Shown piece after piece: positions 24,196 through 36,221 of a stretch of 64,000 bases of DNA (position 1 is the first letter of the stretch; each line of letters opens with the position of its first letter). Both the position numbers and the translations under genes were made by a program. The notes under the pieces were generated by a model that was not told the DNA's origin, did no database searches, and worked only from the letters and a program-made list of their open reading frames with translations. This DNA is from Macrothele yani (taxonomy: Eukaryota > Arthropoda > Arachnida > Araneae > Macrothelidae), in assembly GCA_039090855.1 (NCBI GenBank), contig CM077034.1:229899005-229963004 (forward strand). Direction: 5' to 3'.

Positions 24196-24598
24196 ATATA
24201 TATAAATTGAGTTTCAAATTTATAGTTCGAAGCAGATTTGCCCGGGTCTGTTACGGGTTCTGATTGGGTCGGGTCGTCGGGTCCAGTTATGGGACCTCCG
24301 GGTTCGAAATTTTTGACCCGCTTCCAACTCTACTGTCAACCATGTATGATTTGTACTTATTGCTGTGTAATTTCTATCTCCTGTTTATGTCTGCTTGTAT
24401 GTCTTTATACGTACCACCAGGTCCAATAAATCCTTTTTTAAGCCTTGTGACGTCACTAAATGGTTACATCAGCAGCAGCAAAAAATGTGTACAACTAATA
24501 CGTATAACACTCGTCTTTGATATATAATAGGCATCATACTATGGTGTGATGTATGAAAGAATGCCTAATATCTTAAAAAATGTGATTTAAATATAACC

Positions 24599-25124
24599 TG
24601 CGTAGCTCAGTTGGTAGAGCGACTTGTTCCGGAATAAGCGGACTCGGGTTCGATTCCCGGCGTGTACCCAAAGTGACGGAGAAATTTACTTCGTTATAAT
24701 GGCGCCCGAACTTTCCGGATGACCCGGCCGTTCAAGATCTCGCAATGGTGTGATGTTCTTTCCACACCGCGAGATAGGAAAAATCAGAGAATCCTTTCTC
24801 CAGCGCTTCGAAAAATAAATGTGTGTGACGTTGCATTCCAAACACAAGATTGACTGGGAGTTCTCAAGTGCACGTTCTACAGCGGATGGCTGCCTGCAAC
24901 GATTCATGGTCACGGCTGACCCGTGGGCCATGCCCCCGGCCCTCTTTCGGGAGGGGGGGATGTGACGTACCTGCCAGCACGACGGACACGACATAAAGGC
25001 AGATAGCAGTCATAAAGAACGTTCACGTAACTCAATTGGTAGAGTGACTTATTCCGGAAAGAGGGGGACCCGGGTTCGAGCCCCGGCGTGGACAAAAATG
25101 ACGGAGAAATTTTACTTCATTATA
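24599..25124 (+). mobile_element. Miniature LTR retrotransposon (TRIM-like), copy B
   Basis: A 5'-truncated left LTR (24599-24698) contains a tRNA-like promoter and ends ACTTCGTTATA. One base later comes TGGCGCCCGAAC (24700-24711), the complement of the 3' end of a tRNA-Lys(UUU)-type tRNA. The internal region (to 24960) has a hairpin CTCGC...GGTGTG/CCACACC...GCGAG and a GGGAGGGGGGGA tract, and lacks a coding frame. The right LTR is 24961-25124 (164 bp, TGTGACG...TTATA). It is a non-autonomous retroelement that would need RT and integrase from elsewhere. No target duplication can be read because the left end is lost. Confidence 0.72.
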
Positions 25125-25145
25125 GACTCCAATAAAAAAAAAAAA

Positions 25146-25447
25146 AAAGAAAACGAAGTGACTTAATAATTTCATTCTTTCAATAAATAAATTTTAACGC
25201 GTCCTAACTCTTCCGCGTTATGTAGTGCTTAATTTTTTAACCTCCAAACTTTGAAATAAAAAATCACAAAAAAAAAAAAAAAAAATGCCACCCATATGGC
25301 GGCCTGGTGCCCGGACCTCGTTGGCACACCCATTATGACGCCAATGGTCCAAATGGTAAACACACACCGCGAATCAATTCTGGTTCTTTCTAGCAGGGTA
25401 ATTTAGTGACCTTAAGTTCGAAAACAACGACACTGAAGACGAAGTAT
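25146..25447 (+). repeat. ~300-bp direct repeat, left copy
   Basis: The stretch from AACGAAGTGACTTAATAATT through ACGCGTCCT, a poly-A tract, ATGACGCCAATGGT and GTGACCTTAAGTTCGAAAAC recurs in the same orientation at 28465-28765. The two copies bracket the SatA/SatB element, and similarity is high but not perfect. They are not present around the other copies of that element, so they may be LTRs of an older element or the product of a segmental duplication. Confidence 0.8.
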
Positions 25448-28400
25448 AACAAGTTGGTAAAATCGTGCAATGCATTGATTATAATACGCTTTCCAACATA
25501 CCAGAAATAATTACTCAAGTTATGAGGATAATGGCTGTGGAATAAATCTCGCTCCTGTGACCTGACCTTTGATCCCATTTGGATGATATTCTACAGAACG
25601 GGTTCAGTATACCTCCGAAATAACATGGTAAAGTTTTGTCGCAATAGAGGCATTTTTACGTAAGTTATGATGCATAAAGGCTATCCCGCTCCGGTGTCCT
25701 AACTTTTGACCCCATTTCGCCCATTTTCAATAGGATTCGTCCGCAGGCAGGCCCCTACAACATACTAACATTTCATCCAAATCGAAGAATTTTTACGTAA
25801 GTTATGACGCATAATGGTAATTGAAGTGATTCCGCTCCTATGTCCTGACCTTTGACCCCATTTCGACCATTTTCAATAAGGTTGGTTCCCAGGTGGTCCC
25901 CTACCACATACCAAAATTTCATCGAAATCGAACTTTTTTTACGTTAATTATGACATATAAGAGCAGTGGAATGGATCCCACTCCTATGTCCTAACTTTTG
26001 ACCCCATTTCGTTCACTTTCAACAGGGTTCCTTCCCAGGTGATTCCCTTCCACATACCAAACGTTCATCGAAATCGAACGATTTTTACGCCAGATGGCGT
26101 GACCGCGCGCCAACATCTCAAGCGCGAGATTGTGACGTCATAAGATTTCTAAGCATGGGTAAGATTAATGGGACTACGCAATGACAGTAAAAACGTGGTT
26201 TTTCGAGGTGGTTATTTAACCCCCTAAACGAATTTTCCTAGAGTCGAGATCAAGCTAAATCGATTTCTAGTACCAGAAAACGGTAGGTTAACGACTTTCA
26301 TCAAAATCCTTAGAGCCGTTTTCAAAATAAAATTTACTTACATACAAGAATTGCTCCTTTAATAGTATAAGATAAGGGCGATGGAATAGATCCCGATCCT
26401 ATGTCCTGACCTTTGATCCCATTTCGTTCATTTTCAATAGGGTTCGTCCCCAGGTGGTCCCCTACCACATACTAAAATTACATCGAAATCGAACCATATT
26501 TACGCAAGTTATGACGCATAAGGGCAATTTAATGGATCCTGCTCTTATGGCGTGACCTTTGACTCCACTTCACCCATTTTCAATAGGGTTCGTCCCATGG
26601 TGGTCCCCTAGCACATACTAAAATTACATCGAAATCGAACCATATTTACGCAAGTTATGACGCATAAGGGCAATTGAGTGGATCCTACTCTTATGGCGTG
26701 ACCTTTGACTCCATTTCACCCATTTTCAATAGGGTTCGTCCCATGGTGGTCCCCTAGCACATACTAAAATTACATCGAAATCGAACCATATTTACGCAAG
26801 TTATGACGCATAAGGGCAATTGAGTGGATCCTACTCTTATGGCGTGACCTTTGACTCCACTTCACCCATTTTCAATAGGGTTCGTCCCCTGGTGGTCCCC
26901 TACCACATACTAAAATTTCATCGAAATCGAACCATATTTACGCAAGTTATGACGCATAAGGGCAATTGAGTGGATCCTACTCTTATGGCGTGACCTTTGA
27001 CTCCACTTCACCCATTTTCAATAGGGTTCGTCCCATGGTGGTCCCCTAGCACATACTAAAATTACATCGAAATCGAACCATATTTACGCAAGTTATGACG
27101 CATAAGGGCAATTGAGTGGATCCTACTCTTATGGCGTGACCTTTGACTCCACTTCACCCATTTTCAATAGGGTTCGTCCCCTGGTGGTCCCCTACCACAT
27201 ACTAAAATTTCATCGAAATCGAACCATATTTACGCAAGTTATGACGCATAAGGGCAATTGAGTGGATCCTACTCTTATGGCGTGACCTTTGACTCCACTT
27301 CACCCATTTTCAATAGGGTTCGTCCCATGGTGGTCCCCTAGCACATACTAAAATTACATCGAAATCGAACCATATTTACGCAAGTTATGACGCATAAGGG
27401 CAATTGAGTGGATCCTACTCTTATGGCGTGACCTTTGACTCCACTTCACCCATTTTCAATAGGGTTCGTCCCATGGTGGTCCCCTAGCACATACTAAAAT
27501 TACATCGAAATCGAACCATATTTACGCAAGTTATGACGCATAAGGGCAATTGAGTGGATCCTACTCTTATGGCGTGACCTTTGACCCCACTTCACCCATT
27601 TTCAATAGGGTTCGTCCCCTGGTGGTCCCCTACCACATACTAAAATTTCATCGAAATCGAACCATATTTACGCAAGTTATGACGCATAAGGGCAATTGAG
27701 TGGATCCTACTCTTATGGCGTGACCTTTGACCCCACTTCACCTATTTTCAATAGTGTTCGTCCCCTGGTGGTCCTCTACCACATACTAAAATTTCATCGA
27801 AATCGAACCATATTTACGCAAGTTATGACGCATAAGGGCAATTGAGTGGATCCTACTCTTATGGCGTGACCTTTGACTCCACTTCACCTATTTTTAATAG
27901 GGTTCGTCCCATGGTGGTCCCCTACCACATACTAAAATTTCATCGAAATCGAACCATATTTACGCAAGTTATGACGCATAAGGGCAATTGAGTGGATCCT
28001 ACTCTTATGGCGTGACCTTTGACCCCACTTCACCTATTTTCAATAGTGTTCGTCCCCTGGTGGTCCTCTACCACATACTAAAATTTCATCGAAATCGAAC
28101 CATATTTACGCAAGTTATGACGCATAAGGGCAATTGAGTGGATCCTACTCTTATGGCGTGACCTTTGACCCCACTTCACCTATTTTCAATAGTGTTCGTC
28201 CCCTGGTGGTCCTCTACCACATACTAAAATTTCATCGAAATCGAACCATATTTACGCAAGTTATGACGCATAAGGGCAATTGAGTGGATCCTACTCTTAT
28301 GGCGTGACCTTTGACTCCACTTCACCCATTTTCAATAGGGTTCGTCCCCTGGTGGTCCCCTACGAGATACATCGAAATCGAACCATATTTGCGTGAGTTA

Positions 28401-28450
28401 TCGTGCCGACAGACAGACAGACAGACGGAATGACGGACGGACAGACGGAC
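25448..28450 (+). mobile_element. Modular satellite-bearing element, copy 2 (leader, SatA, SatB, GACGG tail)
   Basis: Order from left: leader (25448-25516), one SatA monomer (to about 25655), then about 20 SatB monomers of ~139 bp, and finally a GACA/GACGG microsatellite (28406-28450) ending in AAAAAGCTGGA. SatB units share with SatA the TGACCTTTGACYCC core and a GTTATGACGCATAAGGGC start, so the two are diverged members of one family. A non-repeating module at 26092-26365 (with GTGACGTCATAAGATTTCTA and a terminal TTGCTCCTTTAATAGTATAA) interrupts SatB. The copy at 38517-40920 has the same order, including that module, so they descend from one parent. Confidence 0.82.
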
Positions 28451-28464
28451 GTAAAAAGCTGGAT

Positions 28465-28765
28465 AAAACGAAGTGACTTAATAATTTCTTTCCTTCAATT
28501 AATAAATCTTAACGCGTCCTGACTCTTCGGTGTTATGTAGTGCTTAATTTTTTAACCTCCAAACTTTGAAATAAAAAAAAAAAAAAATAAATAAATAAAT
28601 TTGCCACTGCCGGCCATGGAGCCCGAACCCAGTTGGCAAACCCGTTATGACGCCAATGGTCTGAATGGTAAATACACACCGCGAATCAATTCTGATTCTT
28701 TCCAGCGGGGTAATTTAGTGACCTTAAGTTCGAAAACAACGAGAGTGAAGACGAAGCATAAAAAA
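28465..28765 (+). repeat. ~300-bp direct repeat, right copy
   Basis: This is the second copy of the sequence at 25146-25447, starting directly after the GACGG tail of the satellite element at AACGAAGTGACTTAATAATT and ending near GACGAAGCATAAAA. Differences include the poly-A tract and the ATAAATAAATAAAT run. Confidence 0.8.
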
Positions 28766-29028
28766 ATTCGCAGACGCAAAGTGTTTTTCCTTTACTGAAA
28801 GCCATTCGATTTTCTTTTTACGTGGTCGTATAAAAAAAAATAGTGAGAGCGCACGCAAGGACGGCCGCTAATAACAGCGTTTTTTTTTTTGCTGTTGATG
28901 TGTCCAGGTATGCTCCAGTTGAGAGAGAGAGAGAGGATCGTCAGAGATTACACCCCCACTGGCGAATGAATGCTGCCCAGAGCCTCCGTGAAGCCGATAA
29001 TATCGATCTGTTCGTCGCTCGGCGGAGT

Positions 29029-29073
<45 letters not shown>

Positions 29074-29362
29074 GAGGTGTAGGTGCTGCCGGCGCTTGCA
29101 GAAGGTGAAGAGAGCTAGTCCGTTCTGTAGCTGCGAGTAGCAGTAATGCTTCGGTAAGCTGTCGTTGCGAATGGTACTTGGGGAAGATGTACCAGCGACC
29201 AATTGCCTGGATGACTTCAGGCTGTTGTGGTAATGAGCAGAAATATACACAAGGACGGCAGCAATCTCAGTGTCATGACCGTAGTCTTACCGCAATCCAA
29301 GAAACCTTGTGAGGTAGGTACAGATTTCTCTATTCGTCCATAGCGATGATTACAATACCCTC
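28766..29362. other. Non-repetitive DNA with a GA microsatellite
   Basis: About 600 bases with a GAGAGA tract at about 29032-29069 and a shorter one near 28921. The rest is of normal composition. Frames of up to 100 residues on the minus strand consist largely of Ser-Leu from the GA tract. No gene is recognised. Confidence 0.5.
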
Positions 29363-32300
29363 GCAAATTAATTGGGACAAGTTATTTTATTCTCAGAATT
29401 GTAATGTGATCGCCTGTTGATGTCGGAAACCCACGTAAACCGGTTTTTATCAGCTGCGACTGTTAGAACTTGATAGTAAGAAGGTGGTTTGACCGGTTTT
29501 AAACAGGAAATAGGCACTTCGGCTTCAGTTGTGAGCTTTCGTGTGTGAGAGGTGGATGTTAGTTTTTGCTCTCTGTGAGTACGTTGATTGAAAAAATAAA
29601 TAAATGGATATTTCCCCAAGGAAGCGTGCAAAAATAATTGCTCTGAAAGATCACACTTGAGAGAGATATCGCCTCTGCAGTTGGTGTAGGCAAATCAAGT
29701 GTATGCTTACGCGATACAATGCATCTGGATCATCGTCTCCAGAATGGACAGGTAAATGTGGAAGAAAACGAAAAACAACTCCACGAACCGATAAATATCT
29801 AATCAGAAATAGTAAAATGAATCCAAAAAATAAAAAAAAAATAATAAAAACAAGCACCGACCTTCAAAGAGATTTATTGGTTGTGATGTTAGGGATTCAA
29901 CTGTACACCGTAGGCTTCGGGTAGGCTTCGCTTTATTTTAACTTAGAGACTTTTATGCTAATTTTTGTAATGCGGGAGAGACTTTATGAACACCCTGTAT
30001 TTTATTGCTATTTTTTACTCATTTCACAAGTAAATCATCCGTCGTATTCACACTATACCTTGCAAATTAATTGGGACAAGTTATTTTATCCTCAGAATTG
30101 TAATGCGATCGCCAGTTGATGTCGGAAACCCACGTAAACCGGTTTTTATCAGCTGCGACTGTTAGAACTTGATAGTAAGAAGGTGGTTTGACCGCTTTTA
30201 AACAGGAAATAGGCACTTCGGCTTCAGTTGTGAGCTTTCGTGTGTGAGAGGTGGATGTTAGTTTCTGCTCTCTGTGAGTACGTTGATTGAAAAATGGATA
30301 TTTCCCCAGGGAAGCGTGCAAAAAGTAATTGCTCTGAAGGATCACACTTCTATGACAGTGAGAGATGTCGCTTCTGCAGTTGGTGTAGGCAAATAAAGTG
30401 TATGCTTACGCGATACAATGCATCTGGATCATCATCTCCAAAATGTTGAAGTAAACGTGGAAGAAAACGAAAAACAACTCCACGAACCGATAAATATCTA
30501 ATCAGAAATAGTAAAATGAATCGAAAAAAAAAAAAAAAAAAAAAGAACAAGCACCGACCTTCAAAGAGATTTATTGGTTGTGATGTTAGGGATTCAACTG
30601 TACACCGTAGGCTTCGGATAGGCTTCGCTTTATTTTAACTTAGAGACTTTTATGCTAATTTTTGTAATGCGGGAGAGACTTTATGAACACCCTGTATTTT
30701 ATTGCTATTTTTTACTCATTTCACAAGTAAATCATCCGTCGTATTCACACTATACCTTGCAAATTAATTGGGACAAGTTATTTTATCCTCAGAATTGTAA
30801 TGCGATCGCCAGTTGATGTCGGAAACCCACGTAAACCGGTTTTTATCAGCTGCGACTGTTAGAACTTGATAGTAAGAAGGTGGTTTGACCGTTTTTAAAC
30901 AGGAAATAGGCACTTCGGCTCCAGTTGTGAGCTTTCGTGTGTGAGAGGTGGATGTTAGTTTTTGCTCTCTGTGAGTACGTTGATTGAAAAAATAAATAAA
31001 TGGATATTTCCCCAAGGAAGCGTGCAAAAATAATTGCTCTGAAAGATCACACTTCTATGACAGTGAGAGATTTCGCCTCTGCAGTTGGTGTAGGCAAATC
31101 AATTGTATGCTTACACGATACAATGCATCTGGATCATCGTCTCTAGAAAGGAGAGGTAAATGTGGAAGGAAACGAAAAACAACTCCACGAACCGATAAAT
31201 ATCTAATCAGAAATAGTAAAATGAATCCAAAAAAAAAAAAAAAAAACAAGCACCGACCTTCAAAGAGATTTATTTGGTTGCGACGTTAGGGATTCAACTG
31301 TACACCGTAGGCTTCGGGTAGGCTTCGCTTTATTTTAACTTAGAGACTTTTATGATAATTTTTTGTAATGCGGGAAAGACTTTATGGACACCCTGTATTT
31401 TATTGCTATTTTTTACTCATTTCACAAGTAAATCATCCGTCGTATTCATACTATACCGTGCAAACTAATTGGGACAAGTTATTTTATTCTCAGAATTATA
31501 ATGTGATCGCCGGTTGATGTCGGAAACCCACGTAAACCGGTTTTTATCAGCTGCGACTGTTAGAACTTGATAGTAAGAAGGTGGTTTGACCGCTTTTAAA
31601 CAGGAAATAGGCACTTCGGCTTCAGTTGTGAGCTTTCGTGTGTGAGAGGTGGATGTTAGTTTCTGCTCTCTGTGAGTACGTTGATTGAAAAATGGATATT
31701 TCCCCAGGGAAGCGTGCAAAAAGTAATTGCTCTGAAGGATCACACTTCTATGACAGTGAGAGATGTCGCTTCTGCAGTTGGTGTAGGCAAATAAAGTGTA
31801 TGCTTACGCGATACAATGCATCTGGATCATCATCTCCAAAATGTTGAAGTAAACGTGGAAGAAAACGAAAAACAACTCCACGAACCGATAAATATCTAAT
31901 CAGAAATAGTAAAATGAATCCAAAAAAAAAAAAAAAAAAAAAAAAAAGAACAAGCACCGACCTTCAAAGAGATTTATTGGTTGTGATGTTAGGGATTCAA
32001 CTGTACACCGTAGGCTTCGGATAGGCTTCGCTTTATTTTAACTTAGAGACTTTTATGCTAATTTTTGTAATGCGGGAGAGACTTTATGAACACCCTGTAT
32101 TTTATTGCTATTTTTTACTCATTTCACAAGTAAATCATCCGTCGTATTCACACTATACCTTGCAAATTAATTGGGACAAGTTATTTTATCCTCAGAATTG
32201 TAATGCGATCGCCAGTTGATGTCGGAAACCCACGTAAACCGGTTTTTATCAGCTGCGACTGTTAGAACTTGATAGTAAGAAGGTGGTTTGACCGTTTTTA

Positions 32301-34946
32301 AACAGGAAATAGGCACTTCGGCTCCAGTTGTGAGCTTTCGTGTGTGAGAGGTGGATGTTAGTTTTTGCTCTCTGTGAGTACGTTGATTGAAAAAATAAAT
32401 AAATGGATATTTCCCCAAGGAAGCGTGCAAAAATAATTGCTCTGAAAGATCACACTTGAGAGAGATTTCGCCTCTGCAGTTGGTGTAGGCAAATCAATTG
32501 TATGCTTACACGATACAATGCATCTGGATCATCGTCTCTAGAAAGGAGAGGTAAATGTGGAAGGAAACGAAAAACAACTCCACGAACCGATAAATATCTA
32601 ATCAGAAATAGTAAAATGAATCCAAAAAAAAAAAAAAAAAAAAAACAAGCACCGACCTTCAAAGAGATTTTTTGGTTGCGACGTTAGGGATTCAACTGTA
32701 CACCGTAGGCTTCGGGTAGGCTTCGCTTTATTTTAACTTAGAGACTTTTATGATAATTTTTTGTAATGCGGGAAAGACTTTATGGACACCCTGTATTTTA
32801 TTGCTATTTTTTACTCATTTCACAAGTAAATCATCCGTCGTATTCATACTATACCGTGCAAACTAATTGGGACAAGTTATTTTATTCTCAGAATTATAAT
32901 GTGATCGCCGGTTGATGTCGGAAACCCACGTAAACCGGTTTTTATCAGCTGCGACTGTTAGAACTTGATAGTAAGAAGGTGGTTTGACCGCTTTTAAACA
33001 GGAAATAGGCACTTCGGCTTCAGTTGTGAGCTTTCGTGTGTGAGAGGTGGATGTTAGTTTCTGCTCTCTGTGAGTACGTTGATTGAAAAATGGATATTTC
33101 CCCAGGGAAGCGTGCAAAAAGTAATTGCTCTGAAGGATCACACTTCTATGACAGTGAGAGATGTCGCTTCTGCAGTTGGTGTAGGCAAATCAAGTGTATG
33201 CTTACGCGATACAATGCATCTGGATCATCATCTCCAAAATGTTGAAGTAAGCGTGGAAGAAAACGAAAAACAACTCCACGAACCGATAAATATCTAATCA
33301 GAAATAGTAAAATGAATCCAAAAAAATAAAAAAAAATAATAAAAACAAGCACCGACCTTCAAAGAGATTTATTGGTTGTGATGTTAGGGATTCAACTGTA
33401 CACCGTAGGCTTCTGGTAGGCTTCGCTTTATTTTAACTTAGAGACTTTTATGCTAATTTTTGTAATGCGGGAGAGACTTTATGGACACCCTGTATTTTAT
33501 TGCTATTTTTTACTCATTTCACAAGTAAATCATCTGTCGTATTCATACTATACTGTGCAAACTAATTGGGACAAGTTATTTTATCCTCAGAATTGTAATG
33601 CGATCGCCAGTTGATGTCGGAAACCCACGTAAACCGGTTTTTATCAGCTGCGACTGTTAGAACTTGATAGTAAGAAGGTGGTTTGACCGCTTTTAAACAG
33701 GAAATAGGCACTTCGGCTTCAGTTGTGAGCTTTCGTGTGTGAGAGGTGGATGTTAGTTTTTGCTCTCTGTGAGAACGTTGATTGAAAAAATAAATAAATG
33801 GATATTTCCCCAAGGAAGCGTGCAAAAATAATTGCTCTGAAAGATCACACTTGAGAGAGATTTCGCCTCTGCAGTTGGTGTAGGCAAATCAATTGTATGC
33901 TTACGCGATACAATGCATCTGGATCATCGTCTCTAGAAAGGAGAGGTAAATGTGGAAGGAAACGAAAAACAACTCCACGAACCGATAAATATCTAATCAT
34001 AAACAGTAAAATGAATCCAAAAAAAAAAAAAAAAAAAACAAGCACCGACCTTCAAAGAGATTTATTGACTAGTGGTTGTGATGTTAGGGATTCAACTGTA
34101 CACCGTAGGCTTCGGGTAGGCTTCGCTTTATTTTAACTTAGAGACTTTTATGCTAATTTTTGTAATGCGGGAGAGACTTTATGGACACCCTGTATTTTAT
34201 TGCTATTTTTTACTCATTTCACAAGTAAATCATCCGTCGTATTCATACTATACCTTGCAAACTAATTGGGACAAGTTATTTTATTCTCAGAATTATAATG
34301 TGATCGCCAGCTGATGTCGGAAACCCACGTAAACCGGTTTTTATCAGCTGCGACTGTTAGAACCTGATAGTGAGAATGTGGTTTGACCGGTTTTAAACAG
34401 GAAATAGGCACTTCGGCTTCAGTTGTGAGCTTTCGTGTGTGAGAGGTGGATGTTAGTTTTTGCTCTCTGTGAGTACGTTGATTGAAAAAAAAAATGGATA
34501 TTTCCCCAAGGAAGCGTGCAAAAATAATTGCTCTGAAAGATCACACTTGAGAGAGATATCGCCTCTGCAGTTGGTGTAGGCAAATCAAGTGTATGCTTAC
34601 GCGATACAATGCATCTGGATCATCGTCTCCAAAAAGGAGAGGTAAATGTGGAAGGAAACGAAAAAACAACTCCACGAACCGATAAATATCTAATCAGAAA
34701 TAGTAAAATGAATCCAAAAAAAAAAAAAAAAAAAACAAGCACCGACCTTCAAAGAGATTTATTGGTTGTGACGTTAGGGATTCAACTGTACACCGTAGGC
34801 TTTGGGTAGGCTTCGCTTTATTTTAACTTAGAGACTTTTATGCTAATTTTTGTAATGCGGGAAAGACTTTATGGACACCCTGTATTTTATTGCTATTTTT
34901 TACTCATTTCACAAGTAAATCATCCGTCGTATTCATACTATACCTT
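29363..34946 (+). repeat. Tandem array of eight truncated Tc1 5' halves (~700-bp unit)
   Basis: Units start at about 29363, 30062, 30759, 31460, 32162, 32858, 33557 and 34257. Each begins with the Tc1-D inverted repeat (GCAAATTAATTGGGACAAG), then a 5' UTR, then codons for the transposase N-terminus (MDISPRKRAKIIALKDHTSM, VRDIASAVGVGKSSV), broken by frameshifts. The match to Tc1-D stops just after ATTCAACTGTACACCGTAGG, and ~220 bp of unrelated sequence finishes the unit. Two unit subtypes alternate (with or without AAATAAATAAATGG), so the array also has a ~1.4-kb dimer period. Poly-A length varies between units. Minus-strand frames of 87-92 residues recurring here are accidental. Confidence 0.92.
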
Positions 34947-36221
34947 GCAAACTAATTGGGACAAGTTATTTTATTCTCAGAATTATAATGTGATCGCCAG
35001 TTGATGTCGGAAACCCACGTAAACCGGTTTTTATCAGCTGCGACTGTTAGAACCTGATAGTGAGAATGTGGTTTGACCGGTTTTAAACAGGAAATAGGCA
35101 CTTCAGCTTCAGTTGTGAGCTTTCGTGTGTGAGAGGTGGATGTTAGTTTTTGCTCTCTGTGAGTACGTTGATTGAAAAAAAATGGATATTTCCCGAAGGA
35201 AGCGTGCAAAAATAATTGCTCTGAAGGATCACACTTCTATGACAGTGAGAGATATCGCTTCTGCAGTTGGCGTAGGCAAATCAAGTGTATGCTTACGCGA
35301 TACGATGCATCTGGATCATCGTCTCCAGAAAGAACAGGTAAATGTGGAAGAAAACGAAAAACAACTTCACGAACTGATAAATATCTAATCACAAATAGTA
35401 AATGAATCCTTCAAAGAGATTTATTGGCTAGTGGTTGTGATGTTAGTGATTCAATTGTACGACGTAGGCTTCTGGAAGTTTGCAACAAGACCAAGAAAAA
35501 ACAATATTTGAATGCGAAAATGAAGATGAAACGTTTAGCATGGGCCTAAAAAATATAAATCATGGACTGCTGACGACTGGAAAAAGGTAATTTTCAGTGA
35601 TGAAACTCATTTATTTGTGCAGGGTTACCAAGCAAATGTCGTTAGACGAAGCAACTTAAGACCTGAGCATGTCAAACAAACTGTAAAACACCCTCTGAAA
35701 CAGATGTTTTGGGGTTTTTTTTCACATCAAATGGCACTGGAAGCTTAGTTCCTGTTCAAGATATTCAGCCAAGTACGTAGAAATATTACAACGTAGGATT
35801 GTTCCATTCTTGCTGACCTTTGACGGGACATTTCAACATGACTTGGCCCCATGTCACAATTCGAAATTGGTCAAGCTGGAAAATCAAATTCATTTGCTTG
35901 ATTGGCCTGGAAATTGACCAGACTTAAATCCCATAGAAAACTTGTGGAATATTTTGAAGAGACGTTTAGGTAAAATGGACTGTACAACCAAAGAACGCAT
36001 GATAACGAATGCTATAAAAGTGTGGTTTATGAAGTCAAAAATATGTGCACTCAATTAGTGGAGTCAATTCCAAAACGAATTCAAGAGGTCATTTCTGCTA
36101 AAGGAGGACATACTTCATACGAATACAGGTATTTATCAGTGTATATCAAGGCATAGAATGATATTAAAGGCCTAGTTTTGGAAAAAAGAGTGATTTTTCA
36201 CTTTGTCCCAATTAATTTGCA
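34947..36221 (+). pseudogene. Tc1-type transposon D, longest unit of the array, broken transposase
   Basis: The ninth unit keeps the whole element. The left inverted repeat is GCAAACTAATTGGGACAAG and the right end reversed is TGCAAATTAATTGGGACAAAG. The transposase starts at 35182 (MDISRRKRAKIIALKDHTSM), shifts frame near 35320 into GKCGRKRKTT, and loses ~40 bp relative to other units near 35400. The DDE domain is readable in pieces: VIFSDETHLF, FQHDLAPCHNSKL and PDLNPIENLWNILKRRLG, with several stops, one just before PDLNPIE (GN-stop-PD). The end, near KGGHTSY, is conserved. It cannot make an active enzyme. Confidence 0.9.

Larger units (their letters stand above)
18852..24334. mobile_element. 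Probable decayed hAT-type element holding nested insertions
   Basis: The left edge reads GAGATGGAAACGGGTC and is followed by several GGGTC motifs. The right edge, reversed, reads AGTAGAGTTGGAAGCGGGTC and is preceded on its inner side by five GGGTC motifs. Clustered subterminal motifs and short inverted ends fit hAT elements. GGCAACCA (18844-18851) and GTCAACCA (24335-24342) are a possible 8-bp target duplication with one mismatch. A BED-like fragment inside supports the family. No hAT catalytic domain was found, and Penelope, SINE and RTE sequences occupy much of the interior. The two ends could instead belong to different copies. Confidence 0.5.

Noticed and set aside
24599..24667. Functional tRNA gene
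   Set aside because: The anticodon loop is a palindromic TCCGGA with no clear anticodon, and the sequence lies in a repeated LTR-like unit.
29368..35209. Repeated 85-92-residue minus-strand frames in the Tc1 5'-half array
   Set aside because: They are antisense to the Tc1 end and transposase start. The plus-strand sense matches a Tc1 helix-turn-helix.
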